A stretch of DNA of 64,000 nt, taken from contig NZ_CP018812.1 in NCBI RefSeq assembly GCF_001922345.1, forward strand, positions 558,001-622,000, in the 5' to 3' direction. Of this stretch, positions 1 to 9,377 are shown in pieces (the first letter of the stretch is position 1; each line of letters opens with the position of its first letter). Made by a program: the position numbers and the translations under genes. Source of the DNA: Paraburkholderia sp. SOS3 (GTDB taxonomy: Bacteria; Pseudomonadota; Gammaproteobacteria; Burkholderiales; Burkholderiaceae). The notes beneath the pieces are model-generated. The model was not told the origin of the DNA. It saw nothing but the letters and a program-made list of their open reading frames with translations, and did no database searches.

Positions 1-16
1 TGAAGCGGAGCGCCGC

Positions 17-508
17 GTGAAGCCGATGCTCGTCGAACTGGATTCGCTGCGCAGTATGGCGGCGACTTATCAATCCGGCGTGCGCGAGGCGAGCCGCAAG
101 GAATTCGATTTCATCCAGCAACTTGCGGCGGCCAAAGCGAGAGGCGACCGACTCGATGCGCAATTGCGCGAACAGTCCGACGAACTCGATGTGATGACGC
201 GACAGGTCGCGGCGCTGCGTGCGCAACAAGGCATCGATCCTTCGATCGCGCGTCTGATGTTTGCGCTTGCGAGCGCAGGCCGTTTGAGTGCCGATGAACT
301 TGCGTCGATCGGCACGGCGATCGACGGACACGTCGTGTTGCCGGCGCATTGTCCGAAATGCGAAGCAGGTGAGCCGGAGCTGTCGCATGTCGATCACCAC
401 TACGAATTGTCTTGCCCGGAATGCGAACATTCGTCGGGAACAGGGGCGTCACGGCTTGAAGCGGTCGCGCGCTTTCTTTCCGAGGGAGCCGTTTCGACGT
501 CTATGTAA
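17..508 (+). CDS. Hypothetical protein with coiled coil and C-terminal zinc ribbon
   Basis: No family recognised. The GTG start has a GGAG at 7-10, but the frame is open back to base 2, so the gene could extend upstream. Residues about 20-70 are Ala/Gln/Glu/Arg-rich and look coiled coil. Two CxxC pairs (C112/C115 and C133/C136) form a probable zinc ribbon. The layout suggests a DNA-associated or scaffold protein, which is inference only. It ends just before a cluster of short repeats and the convergent recombinase gene. Confidence 0.6.
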   Translation: MKPMLVELDSLRSMAATYQSGVREASRKEFDFIQQLAAAKARGDRLDAQLREQSDELDVMTRQVAALRAQQGIDPSIARLMFALASAGRLSADELASIGTAIDGHVVLPAHCPKCEAGEPELSHVDHHYELSCPECEHSSGTGASRLEAVARFLSEGAVSTSM

Positions 509-537
509 GCCCAGGTCGTGCAAGGCTTTTCTGCAAA

Positions 538-581
538 GGTGAGCTTTTGCGGGATCGCCCGAGGTGAGTCTTTACGGGACA
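538..581 (+). repeat. Two tandem copies of a GGTGAG-N6-CGGGA dispersed repeat
   Basis: GGTGAG-CTTTTG-CGGGATC (538-556) is followed at once by GGTGAG-TCTTTA-CGGGACA (563-581). The same spaced pattern recurs at 8482, 9227-9245 (minus strand), 9354 and 27595. The first copy is preceded by GCAAA, as are the 8482 and 9245 copies. An inverted CTCACCTTGATCG lies at about 645, inside the 3' end of the recombinase gene. Function unknown; it may be a REP-like element or a protein-binding site. Confidence 0.55.
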
Positions 582-623
582 TTCGCACATCGGTGAGCGC
601 TCGCGCAAACGCGCATCACCGGT

Positions 624-1640
624 TCACGCATCGCTGGTTCCGGGCTCACCTTGATCGAACTGGCCGCCTGTTTGTTCGGATACCCAGGTTTTCCAGGCAC
701 GATGTAGCCGATGCGCGGAAACCGGCTGCGCGAAACCGAGCCACTGGCCGACGAGTTCCGGGTCGACCCCGCTATCGAAAAGATCGGCAGCAAATGTATT
801 GCGCAACGTCTGCGGGCTCGCGCGCGCTTCACGCGAAGCCGCAATGCCCGCGGTGCCGATCAGCGCATCGATTGCGCGCAACGCCGTTGCCTTGTGCATC
901 GGCCGTCCCGACGACGACGCCGGAAATGCGAGCACGCCTGCGAGACCCACGGCCGCACGCACCTCGAGCCATGCGCCAAGCACCGCGACGGCAAACGGCG
1001 CAAGCCGTGTGCGACGCGACAGCAACGGATTGTCGCCGTCGATGGTGAGCCACGCAGTACCGATGTCGATATTGCGCATTGTCAGAGCAATGGCTTCGCT
1101 GGTCTTCAGTCCACCGCCGAGAAAAACCGCGACGAGCGCGCGATCGCGATATGCGCGCCAGCGTTCGGCACCGGACACGCCGGTCACCGGCGATGAAAGA
1201 TGGGCGACGAGCGTTGCGCGCTCGGCCGGAGAAAGAAAACCGGTCGGTTCGTTGTCGCGCGCGTTACGCCAGCCCGCTTCGCCATCTTGCGCGATGAAGC
1301 GTGCCGGATTCGTCGACGCCGCTTCGATGGAGCGCACGTGATCGAGCACGCGTTCGATCAGCCGCAGATACCGCGCACGCTGCGGCTTGCGGATCGACAG
1401 GCCCGCGACGAAATCGGCGATCGAACTGCGGTCGACAGTCGCCAGTGTTTTGCGCCGCGCTTGTAGCCATTCGAGAAACAGGCCCCACTGCGCCCGATAG
1501 ACCTGTGCCGACGAGGCGCGGAATTGCTGGCTTGCAAGCCACGCGTCGAACGCGACCGCGGGGTCGCGCAGCCAGTCTTCCCGTTCGCGATCGAACAGGT
1601 CACCCGATGCGGCCGGCATTGGCGTTCGAGTGCGGTTCAC
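624..1640 (-). CDS. Tyrosine recombinase/integrase-like protein, catalytic residues degenerate
   Basis: About 338 aa from a GTG that lies 4 bases after the stop of the upstream gene; the longer frame to 1775 would overlap that gene. An N-terminal SAM-like core-binding domain (about residues 15-105) is followed by a tyrosine-recombinase catalytic fold. Box I reads GGLKTSEAIAL, with Lys for the usual catalytic Arg. Box II reads QTLRNTFAADL, keeping ArgII but with Gln for His. The LGH motif is LGF, and the nucleophile Tyr position is Leu in AHRLHRAW. Strand exchange is therefore unlikely; DNA binding may remain. It is co-transcribed with the 1645-2052 gene behind a LexA box. Confidence 0.75.
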   Translation of the reverse strand: MNRTRTPMPAASGDLFDREREDWLRDPAVAFDAWLASQQFRASSAQVYRAQWGLFLEWLQARRKTLATVDRSSIADFVAGLSIRKPQRARYLRLIERVLDHVRSIEAASTNPARFIAQDGEAGWRNARDNEPTGFLSPAERATLVAHLSSPVTGVSGAERWRAYRDRALVAVFLGGGLKTSEAIALTMRNIDIGTAWLTIDGDNPLLSRRTRLAPFAVAVLGAWLEVRAAVGLAGVLAFPASSSGRPMHKATALRAIDALIGTAGIAASREARASPQTLRNTFAADLFDSGVDPELVGQWLGFAQPVSAHRLHRAWKTWVSEQTGGQFDQGEPGTSDA

Positions 1641-1644
1641 ATCG

Positions 1645-2052
1645 CTACCCGCCCCACGCTCGCGCCCGGCGTTTGCTTCTGCTTGCGGGCTGCGTGGCTG
1701 CCGCCAGCCGTGCCGCTTCCCGTTGCGCTTCTTCATACGCAGCAACCGCGAATGCGAATACCGCAGGCAATGCATTCGATGCGCCGAAATCGACGGGGTC
1801 GTCCGTTTCCGGATAAGGCAACGCCGTAGGCCGCTGAAACAGGCCCAGCATCAGCGCGTCGTGCCGGCTGGCGAAGCCTAGGTCGGCCAGCGCTTCCGCC
1901 TCGATGGCATGGAGCAGGCGCCACGTGAGCGGAACCTGCTGCGCGATATAGCGCGACGCGATATGCCGGACGATGTGCTCGAGGTCGCGCGCCGCATTCC
2001 GGTAGCGCAGCGCGGCTAATGCGGCATCAGGATCGGGGGACGAGCGGTTCAT
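1645..2052 (-). CDS. Small hypothetical protein, first gene of a LexA-controlled operon
   Basis: 135 aa, family not recognised. The ATG at 2052 was chosen because a CGGAGCC ribosome site precedes it; the frame continues to 2166 but crosses the promoter. The protein is helical and Ala/Arg/Leu-rich, with a basic tail (SKRRARAW). There is no signal peptide, membrane segment or Cys motif. The recombinase-like gene starts 4 bases downstream, so the two are almost certainly co-translated. The SOS-type promoter suggests a role in the DNA-damage response. Confidence 0.65.
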   Translation of the reverse strand: MNRSSPDPDAALAALRYRNAARDLEHIVRHIASRYIAQQVPLTWRLLHAIEAEALADLGFASRHDALMLGLFQRPTALPYPETDDPVDFGASNALPAVFAFAVAAYEEAQREAARLAAATQPASRSKRRARAWGG

Positions 2053-2086
2053 GTCGGCTCCGGTCGCAGTCGATAGGACGGGGATA

Positions 2087-2116
2087 TACTGTACAAATAT
2101 ACAGTACTCGTTGCAA
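2087..2116 (-). promoter_or_regulatory. SOS promoter with LexA box
   Basis: CTGTACAAATATACAG (2089-2104) is a perfect CTGT-N8-ACAG LexA box, extended by TA at each side. Reading the minus strand, a -35 TTGCAA (2116-2111) and a -10 TACAGT (2093-2088) are exactly 17 bases apart, and the LexA box lies over the spacer and -10. LexA would block this promoter until DNA damage. The box is about 35 bases before the ATG at 2052. Confidence 0.85.
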
Positions 2117-2216
2117 CCTCTGCGAAAAGGCGGGCATACGAAAAAAGCGGGCGTACGAATCGCCATGCGATAAGCACCGGCATTGCCGCTGGCGTGCGCG
2201 CACCGCAGTCAACGCG

Positions 2217-2867
2217 TCAGCCGTGAATCACGACCAGCAGTGCCTTCGCTTCGTTTTTGCCGGCGTTGCGAATCGCGTGCGGCTCGTCGGCCACATAGCG
2301 AGCAGTGTCCGCCGTTTTGAGCCGCCTCGTCGCGCCTGCCGCTTCGACGTCGATCGTGCCGTGCAGCACGGTCAAATGCTCGCGCGTTCCCGGTTCGTGT
2401 GCGTTCGATACGAGCGCGCCGCCTGCGGCAAGCGTAAGCTCGTACCACTCGAACTTGCCGGCGAGCTCGATGGGTCCCCACACACGCAACTGGTATTTCG
2501 CATCGTGTCCGCTCAAGGTTGGGATCTCGTGCGGGCCGGATACCGCAATGGCCTCCGGCGCTTTCGGCGGCGCGAACAACGAATCGAGGCTCACGCCGAG
2601 CGCGTTCGTCAGACGCCATGCGACGGCGATGGTCGGATTCGCCTTGTCGCGCTCGATTTCGGACAGCATCGATTTCGACACGCCCGCCGCGCGCGACAGA
2701 TCGTCGAGCGTCATCTTGCGTTCGCCGCGCAGCCGCTGGATCTGTTCACCGACACGCGGCGGCGCAGCTACGGCCGCTACCGGGGACGTGTTCACCAGAG
2801 TTGCAGCCGCCGACGTTGCTGCACGGCGCGAGGTACGCGACCGACGCGGGGATTCCGAGCTTGCCAT
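2217..2867 (-). CDS. XRE-family regulator with C-terminal cupin domain
   Basis: 216 aa. A low-complexity Ser/Arg/Ala tail (residues 1-36) precedes a helix-turn-helix at about 40-95 (LSRAAGVSKSMLSEIERDK) and a cupin sensor domain at about 120-216. This architecture is common among repressors of amino-acid and amine catabolism. It is divergent from kbl-tdh, and two palindromes fill the space between them, so it probably controls threonine breakdown and its own gene. The ligand is not visible from sequence. Confidence 0.88.
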   Translation of the reverse strand: MASSESPRRSRTSRRAATSAAATLVNTSPVAAVAAPPRVGEQIQRLRGERKMTLDDLSRAAGVSKSMLSEIERDKANPTIAVAWRLTNALGVSLDSLFAPPKAPEAIAVSGPHEIPTLSGHDAKYQLRVWGPIELAGKFEWYELTLAAGGALVSNAHEPGTREHLTVLHGTIDVEAAGATRRLKTADTARYVADEPHAIRNAGKNEAKALLVVIHG

Positions 2868-2891
2868 TTACTGACCCATCGTTTAGAGTTG

Positions 2892-2957
2892 TTCGACATA
2901 TCGAACTTAAATTCGAAAAATCGAATTTTTCCGGTAAAGCTGATAGTCGACTATAAC
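2892..2957 (+). promoter_or_regulatory. Paired operators and promoter between the XRE gene and kbl
   Basis: Two copies of TTCGA-N4-TCGAA lie at 2892-2905 and 2912-2925, with centres 20 bases apart (two helical turns), as expected for cooperative dimers. A perfect 12-base palindrome ATAGTCGACTAT (2943-2954) runs into a TATAAC -10 at 2952-2957 facing kbl, with no good -35. The XRE-cupin regulator is the obvious candidate to bind. Confidence 0.7.
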
Positions 2958-3021
2958 AGGCCGCTGCGCGTCGAAGCACATCCAGACCTCGCGGGCCGCT
3001 CACTCGAACAGGAGCTGATTC

Positions 3022-4221
3022 ATGCGCGATGCTTTCCTTTCCCATTTGCGAGGCACGCTCGATCAGATTCGCGCCGACGGCTTCTACAAGACGGAACGTG
3101 TGATCGCGAGCCCGCAGGCCGCCGACATCAAGCTCGAAGGCGGCGCCAGCGTGCTGAATTTCTGCGCCAACAATTATCTGGGCCTCGCCGACGATCCGCG
3201 CCTCATCGCGGCCGCGAAGGTTGGACTTGAGCGCGACGGCTTCGGCATGGCGTCGGTGCGTTTCATCTGCGGAACGCAGACCGTGCACAAGGAACTCGAA
3301 CGCGCGCTGTCCGCGTTTCTGCAGACTGACGATTGCATCCTGTATTCGAGCTGTTTCGATGCGAATGGCGGTCTGTTCGAAACGCTGCTCGACGAAAACG
3401 ACGCAATTATCAGCGACGAACTCAATCATGCAAGCATCATCGATGGCGTGCGGCTCGCGAAGGCGAAGCGCTATCGCTACAAGAACAACGATCTCGCCGA
3501 TCTCGAAGCAAAATTGCAGGAGGCCGATGCGGCGGGCGCGCGCTTCAAACTCATCGCAACCGACGGCGTGTTCTCGATGGACGGCATCATCGCGAATCTT
3601 GCCGGCATCTGCGATCTCGCGGACCGCTACGGTGCGCTCGTCATGGTCGACGATTCGCACGCGGTCGGTTTCATCGGCGAGCACGGCCGCGGCACGCCCG
3701 AACATTGCGGTGTGCTGTCGCGCGTCGACATCGTCACGGGCACGCTCGGCAAGGCGCTAGGCGGTGCTTCCGGCGGTTACGTCGCAGCGCGCAAGGAGAT
3801 TGTCGATCTATTGCGGCAGCGCTCGCGTCCGTATCTGTTCTCGAACACATTGACGCCGAGCATCGCCGCCGCCTCGCTGAAAGTGCTCGAATTGCTCGAT
3901 AGCGACGAAGGCGCGCAGTTGCGCGAACGCGTTCGTGCAAACGGCGCGCATTTTCGCCGCGCGATGACTGCGCTCGGCTTCACGCTCGTACCCGGCGAAC
4001 ATCCGATCATCCCTGTGATGTTGGGCGATGCGCAGCTCGCATCGAAGATGGCCGATGCGTTGCTCGCCGAAGGCGTCTACGTGATCGGATTTTCCTTTCC
4101 TGTCGTGCCGCGCGGCCGCGCGCGCATTCGCACACAGATGAGTGCGGCGCATACCTCTGAACAGATCGATCGCGCGGTCGATGCGTTCGCACGCGTCGGC
4201 CGTTCGCTCGGTGTGATCTGA
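3022..4221 (+). CDS. kbl: 2-amino-3-ketobutyrate coenzyme A ligase (glycine C-acetyltransferase)
   Basis: Cleaves 2-amino-3-ketobutyrate with CoA to glycine and acetyl-CoA, the second step of threonine breakdown through threonine dehydrogenase. 399 aa, full length for this fold-type I PLP enzyme of the alpha-oxoamine synthase family. The PLP lysine is K244 in [15 protein letters not shown], and the pyridine-binding Asp is in [15 protein letters not shown] precedes the ATG. tdh follows 54 bases downstream in the same operon. Confidence 0.97.
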   Translation: MRDAFLSHLRGTLDQIRADGFYKTERVIASPQAADIKLEGGASVLNFCANNYLGLADDPRLIAAAKVGLERDGFGMASVRFICGTQTVHKELERALSAFLQTDDCILYSSCFDANGGLFETLLDENDAIISDELNHASIIDGVRLAKAKRYRYKNNDLADLEAKLQEADAAGARFKLIATDGVFSMDGIIANLAGICDLADRYGALVMVDDSHAVGFIGEHGRGTPEHCGVLSRVDIVTGTLGKALGGASGGYVAARKEIVDLLRQRSRPYLFSNTLTPSIAAASLKVLELLDSDEGAQLRERVRANGAHFRRAMTALGFTLVPGEHPIIPVMLGDAQLASKMADALLAEGVYVIGFSFPVVPRGRARIRTQMSAAHTSEQIDRAVDAFARVGRSLGVI

Positions 4222-4275
4222 AACGACACCGCCGCACCTTCGCATCGTCGGAACACTCGTCTCGCAGGAATCACC

Positions 4276-5304
<1,029 letters not shown>

Positions 5305-5364
5305 CTTCGATCGTACCTGTCGAGCCGGGCGACGCGATCGCGCCGCCCATCCGCGCGTATCGAT

Positions 5365-6030
5365 TCAACCCGCCGAGCCCGACGGCGGCTTGTCGAATTC
5401 GGCCTGAATCCGCACGCGCACTTCATCGCCGACGGCCGGAAACCATGTCGACAGCCCGAACTTCGAGCGGCTGAAGCTGCCTTCCGCCGAAAAACCCATC
5501 GTGTCGAGCTTTGTCAGCGGGTCGACGCCGTAGCCGTTGAACTTCACATCGAGCGTGACCGGCTGCGTCGTGCCGCGAATCGTCAGGTCGCCGGTCAGCT
5601 TGCCGCTCGTTTCGCCCGTGCGCTCGAAACCCGTGCTGACGAAGCGGATGTCCGGATAGCGTGCGACATCGAGCATTTCATCGCCTTTCACCATCTTGTC
5701 GAGCTGGGGTACGTTCGTGTCGATGCTCGCGGCATCGATCGTGATGGCCGTCGAGCTGCTCGCCATGCCGCCTGCACGCCAGTCGAGCTGACCGGTAACG
5801 CGGTCGAAGCGCATCACGAAGCGCGAATACTTGAAGTGATCGACATCGAACGTGACGCTCCAATGACTCGGGTCGAGCTTGTACGTGCCGGCCGGGACGC
5901 GCGACTCGGCGGTGCTGACGGTGTGCGTGACCACCTCGAGCGGCGTGCACGCGCTCATCGCGGATGTCGTGGCTACGACGAGGAAAAGCGCGCGCACGAC
6001 GGCGGTAGCGCGGACAGCGGATTTCTTCAT
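5365..6030 (-). CDS. YceI-family protein, probable lipoprotein
   Basis: 221 aa from the ATG at 6030 (MKKSAVRATA). YceI proteins are periplasmic lipocalin-like barrels that bind isoprenoid-type lipids; the physiological ligand here is unknown. The signal peptide ends in AMSAC, a borderline lipobox, so it may be anchored at a Cys near residue 27 rather than fully soluble. The YceI domain spans about residues 48-215 (YKLDPSHWSVTFDVDHF to VRVRIQAEF). It is convergent with tdh and appears monocistronic. Confidence 0.88.
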   Translation of the reverse strand: MKKSAVRATAVVRALFLVVATTSAMSACTPLEVVTHTVSTAESRVPAGTYKLDPSHWSVTFDVDHFKYSRFVMRFDRVTGQLDWRAGGMASSSTAITIDAASIDTNVPQLDKMVKGDEMLDVARYPDIRFVSTGFERTGETSGKLTGDLTIRGTTQPVTLDVKFNGYGVDPLTKLDTMGFSAEGSFSRSKFGLSTWFPAVGDEVRVRIQAEFDKPPSGSAG

Positions 6031-6158
6031 GTTTTTTCTCTCCGTTCGATTCGACACGCACCCCGAACGATAGCGCACGGACAGCTTTTAGCAAGCTACC
6101 GGCGCGAGCGGTCGCCCGGCCGCCAACCCGACTGCATGCATCGTCCGAAAAAGAACAC

Positions 6159-6187
6159 TTGACGAGGTAGAATGATCGTTCTACCAT
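6159..6187 (+). promoter_or_regulatory. Promoter and 20-base operator of the TetR gene
   Basis: GGTAGAATGATCGTTCTACC (6166-6185) is an inverted repeat with a single mismatched pair. It sits between a TTGACG -35 (6159-6164) and a TACCAT -10 (6182-6187), 17 bases apart. The ATG at 6195 lies where transcription would begin and there is no Shine-Dalgarno, so the message may be leaderless. Autorepression by the TetR protein is the simplest reading. Confidence 0.7.
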
Positions 6188-6194
6188 TCGCCGC

Positions 6195-6917
6195 ATGGCT
6201 ACCTCGACCGACACCTCATCAGCATCCGCTTTGGCTTCCAGTTCGGCACGCGACCGGCTGCTCGAAGCGGCCGAGGCGCTGATTTACGCGGGCGGAATTC
6301 ATGCGACCGGCGTCGATGCGATCGTCAAGCAGTCGGGCACCGCGCGCAAAAGCTTCTACACGCATTTCGAATCGAAGGACGCGCTCGTTGCAGCTGCGCT
6401 CGAGCGGCGCGACGAACGCTGGATGAAATGGTTTATCGAAGGCACGCTGCGCCATGGAAAGCGGCCGCGTGCGCGTCTGCTTGGCATGTTCGATGTGCTG
6501 CGCGAATGGTTCGTGTCCAAAAACTTTCACGGTTGCGCATTTTTGAATGCCGCCGGTGAAATCGCCTCGCCCGACGATCCGATTCGCGTCGTCGCGCGCG
6601 AGCACAAGGAGCGTCTGCTCGCATTCGTGCGCACGCAGTGCGATGAATTCGTCGCGTCGATCGGCGCCGATGCACGGCGCGCCGCGAAGCTTTCGCATCA
6701 GTTGCTGATTCTGATCGACGGCGCGATCGGCGTTGCGCTCGTCAGCGGAGACCCGGACGCGGCAATCGATGCGCGCGGCGCCGCCGAACATGTGCTCGAT
6801 GCCTACGAGGCTCGCAACGTCCACAACGCACCCCACACCCACTCGCATTCCCAACGCCCCACCCGTCCGCGATCGGACGGGCAGCCATCCACCGCAAGAG
6901 ACCGTAACCCGACTTAA
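6195..6917 (+). CDS. TetR-family transcriptional regulator
   Basis: 240 aa. The TetR helix-turn-helix is at about residues 20-66 (ATGVDAIVKQSGTARKSFYTHF) and a ligand/dimer domain follows to about 210. The last 30 residues are a polar tail rich in His, Thr, Arg and Pro. A palindromic operator overlaps the promoter. The SnoaL-like gene starts 19 bases downstream and is the likely co-regulated partner. The inducer is not visible. Confidence 0.92.
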   Translation: MATSTDTSSASALASSSARDRLLEAAEALIYAGGIHATGVDAIVKQSGTARKSFYTHFESKDALVAAALERRDERWMKWFIEGTLRHGKRPRARLLGMFDVLREWFVSKNFHGCAFLNAAGEIASPDDPIRVVAREHKERLLAFVRTQCDEFVASIGADARRAAKLSHQLLILIDGAIGVALVSGDPDAAIDARGAAEHVLDAYEARNVHNAPHTHSHSQRPTRPRSDGQPSTARDRNPT

Positions 6918-6936
6918 GCGACCTTAGGAGGTCATC

Positions 6937-7413
6937 ATGGCAGAGATCGAAACCCGCCCGCCCGTTCCGCCCTTCACGCGCGAAACGGCCATTCAGAAAG
7001 TGCGCGCCGCAGAAGACGGATGGAACACGCGCGACCCGGAACGGGTATCGCTTGCCTATACGCCGCAAAGCGTATGGCGCAATCGCGTGGAATTCGCGAC
7101 GGGCCGTCCGGCGATCGTCGAATTGCTGCGCCGTAAATGGAAGCGTGAGCTCGATTATCGATTGATCAAGGAGTTGTGGGCATTCGGCGGCAACCGTATC
7201 GCGGTGCGCTTCGCCTACGAGTTTCACGACGACTCGAACAACTGGTTCCGCGCATACGGCAACGAGAACTGGGAATTCGACGAGAACGGCCTGATGGCGC
7301 ATCGTCACGCAAGCATCAACGAAATGCCGATCCGCGAAACCGACCGCCTGTTCCGCTGGCCGCTCGGCCGCCGTCCCGACGATCATCCTGGCTTGTCCGA
7401 TCTCGGCCTCTGA
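6937..7413 (+). CDS. DUF1348 / SnoaL-like protein
   Basis: 158 aa, an NTF2-like cone fold of the DUF1348 family (signature about residues 18-130, with [14 protein letters not shown] and [10 protein letters not shown]). The biochemical role of the family is not established; small-molecule binding or turnover is usual for this fold. A strong AGGAGGT site precedes the ATG. It is the second gene after the TetR regulator and is followed by a clear terminator. Confidence 0.9.
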   Translation: MAEIETRPPVPPFTRETAIQKVRAAEDGWNTRDPERVSLAYTPQSVWRNRVEFATGRPAIVELLRRKWKRELDYRLIKELWAFGGNRIAVRFAYEFHDDSNNWFRAYGNENWEFDENGLMAHRHASINEMPIRETDRLFRWPLGRRPDDHPGLSDLGL

Positions 7414-7450
7414 TTATTGCGGATCAAACCTGCTCGTTACGCAGTGTTGA

Positions 7451-7490
7451 CGGTGAACGTTCCTGCCGGACGTTCACCGTTTTGTTATTT
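7451..7490 (+). terminator. Rho-independent terminator of the TetR-DUF1348 operon
   Basis: A perfect 10-base stem (CGGTGAACGT with ACGTTCACCG), a 9-base loop, then TTTTGTTATTT. It lies 38 bases after the DUF1348 stop codon. Confidence 0.88.
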
Positions 7491-7611
7491 GCTCGCCGAA
7501 TATCGTTCGTCGGATTGCCGCCGATTGTGGGTTACAGTGGGCGCCGGAGACGCCTATCGATAGAGACCGCAGTTCTGACGTCACCGGCATCGGGCCGCCG
7601 GCGGAGACGAC

Positions 7612-8133
7612 ATGCGCTTTCGGCAAATCAGGAAAACGAGGAAAAGCGCGTGCCGCGCCATGGCGGCGCTCGCAGTCGGACTGGCGGCATCATCGGCTTA
7701 TGCCGAATGGTGCGGCGGCGGCGTTTGGGTCGACGCCATGTTCGCGTCGTATCACATCGACCCGGACCCCGACACACACCTCGAGCAATTCAATCCGGGT
7801 CTTGGCGTCGAATGCTGGCTGAATAGCCAGTGGGCGCTGACGGCAGGCGGTTTTCGCAACTCGCTGCGCCGGCCTTCCTACTACGGCGGCGGCGTTTGGG
7901 CGCCCGAGTTCGCGCATTGGGGTTTCGTCAGGCTCGCGGTGATGGGCGGCATTATCTCCGGCTACAACTACAACGACTGGGGCCTCGGACACAACCACTC
8001 GATCGGGCCGGTCGCCGCGCCGATCGTGATGACCGCGTACAAGCGCGTTGGGATGAACTTTATCGTGATCCCGCCGATTCCTTCGGAAGACTTGCCATTC
8101 ACGATCGGGTTTCAGATGCGCGTGAAATTCTAG
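7612..8133 (+). CDS. Small secreted protein, probable outer-membrane beta barrel
   Basis: 173 aa. A basic start and hydrophobic stretch end in SSAYA before EWCGGG, a good signal peptide. The mature part is rich in Gly, Trp and Tyr, has alternating hydrophobic strands, and ends in Phe (QMRVKF), typical of small outer-membrane barrels. Two Cys (in EWCGG and VECWL) could form a disulphide. No named family recognised. Confidence 0.6.
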   Translation: MRFRQIRKTRKSACRAMAALAVGLAASSAYAEWCGGGVWVDAMFASYHIDPDPDTHLEQFNPGLGVECWLNSQWALTAGGFRNSLRRPSYYGGGVWAPEFAHWGFVRLAVMGGIISGYNYNDWGLGHNHSIGPVAAPIVMTAYKRVGMNFIVIPPIPSEDLPFTIGFQMRVKF

Positions 8134-8202
8134 CGAGCGGAGGCGCGACAATATTCGCGTGCGTGCCACGGAAGACAACTGGCAACGATCCCGTGTGCGC
8201 GC

Positions 8203-8360
8203 ATGAAGAAGATCATCGTCGCTTTGCCGATTGCCTCGGGCATGCTGGGCCGGGCGTGCAGTGTACGTGCCCGGACGAACCGGACGTGGCCGTGCCGCCG
8301 CAAGGCGGGCCGGGCAACGCTTTCTGCCAGCCGGGGCAAGCCAGGGAAGGTAACTGCTGA
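8203..8360 (+). pseudogene. Decayed small lipoprotein-like gene with frameshifts
   Basis: The start reads MKKIIVALPIASGMLG, a typical lipoprotein signal. The expected continuation then appears in a second frame (AVYVPGRTG) and the end in a third (PPQGGPGNAFCQPGQ.., stop at 8360). Together these look like one short Burkholderia-type secreted protein broken by two frameshifts. The frame that stays open from the start gives only basic low-complexity sequence. Sequencing error is an alternative. Confidence 0.5.
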
Positions 8361-8481
8361 ACGCGTCCTGTTGCTGTTGCCTTATAGGCTTGATTGCCGA
8401 AATGGTATTTAGACCCGCATCCTGATTTGGATGCGAATGCATCAGTACGGCTCGCCCCCGGCGAGGCCCGACTGTCGCAAA

Positions 8482-8500
8482 GGTGAGTATTTTCGGGAAG
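8482..8500 (+). repeat. Dispersed repeat copy (GGTGAG-TATTTT-CGGGAAG)
   Basis: Preceded by TCGCAAA, shared with the copy at 9227-9245. An inverted CCTCACCTTG follows at about 8530 and contains the stop codon of def, just as a CTCACCTTG lies inside the 3' end of the recombinase gene near the 538 copy. Confidence 0.5.
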
Positions 8501-8532
8501 CAGCTCAAGTGAAGCGCGTCGCTTTGACGGCC

Positions 8533-9060
8533 TCACCTTGCTTGATCGGAGTCATCTCTGATCTGCGTTGTCGTCCTGTCCCAAGGTTCGGTCCGGTTCG
8601 CGATATCGACATACAGCACGCCGTTCAGATGATCGATCTCGTGCTGGATGATCCGCGCATGAAAGCCGCGCGCTTCGCCGCCGATCTCATTGCCGTCGAC
8701 GTCGTACGCGAGATACGAAATACGCGAGTGGCGCGTGACGTAACCGCGCTTGCCCGGCACGCTGAAGCAGCCTTCTATGTCTTCGACCGCGCCGTCGCCC
8801 GATGTGATGACCGGATTGATGAGTGCGGTTGGCGGCACCGGCGCCTCGCCGGGCGCGCGTTCGCCACCGGGAAACTCGAGCACGACGATGCGCTGGCTGA
8901 TACCGATCTGCGGGGCGGCAAGTCCGACGCCGCGGCCGCTGCGCATCGTGTCGAACATATCGGCGACGAGCGCGCGAAGTTCATCGGTGCCGAAGGCGGT
9001 TACCGGTGCCGCGACTTGCCTGAGCATCGGCGATTCGAACGGAAGGAAGGTGCGTTCCAT
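8533..9060 (-). CDS. def: Peptide deformylase
   Basis: Removes the N-terminal formyl group from new proteins in the cytoplasm. 175 aa, normal length. All three family motifs are present: GVGLAAPQIG, EGCFSVPG (with the metal-binding Cys; Phe replaces the usual Leu) and HEIDHLNG with the two His ligands and catalytic Glu. It stands alone, not beside fmt as the housekeeping copy usually is, so this may be a second deformylase. Its stop codon is part of an inverted-repeat element. Confidence 0.95.
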   Translation of the reverse strand: MERTFLPFESPMLRQVAAPVTAFGTDELRALVADMFDTMRSGRGVGLAAPQIGISQRIVVLEFPGGERAPGEAPVPPTALINPVITSGDGAVEDIEGCFSVPGKRGYVTRHSRISYLAYDVDGNEIGGEARGFHARIIQHEIDHLNGVLYVDIANRTEPWDRTTTQIRDDSDQAR

Positions 9061-9226
9061 GATCAGAATCCGTGATTTGAAAATTGCGACATGTGCGCGA
9101 AGCGATCGCGAAGCTCGTTCCTGCCCAAATGAACCTGATGTGAACCGGTCGGTTCACTGCTTCTCCCGCGTGTTGTAGGCGTAACCTTACTGGCATTTTG
9201 GACAAAGTGCGGCGAACAGAGACGTC

Positions 9227-9245
9227 GCTCCCGAAAAGCCTCACC
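9227..9245 (-). repeat. Dispersed repeat copy, minus strand (GGTGAG-GCTTTT-CGGGAGC)
   Basis: Reading the minus strand, TCGCAAA precedes GGTGAG, matching the 8482 copy over about 14 bases before they diverge in the N6 part. Confidence 0.5.
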
Positions 9246-9353
9246 TTTGCGATACGCCGCTTCGAGGCACAGCACCGCAAATACCAGCTACGCCGCGAGA
9301 CTGTCCGCCAGCAAAATGCTTTGTGAAACAAGATCGGAGAACCAAAACATGAA

Positions 9354-9377
9354 GGTGAGCTTTTTCAGGATCTCACC
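9354..9377 (+). repeat. Dispersed repeat copy with its own inverted end
   Basis: GGTGAG-CTTTTT-CAGGATC followed directly by CTCACC, so GGTGAG and CTCACC form a small hairpin. It carries one change (CAGG for CGGG) from the consensus. Confidence 0.5.
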
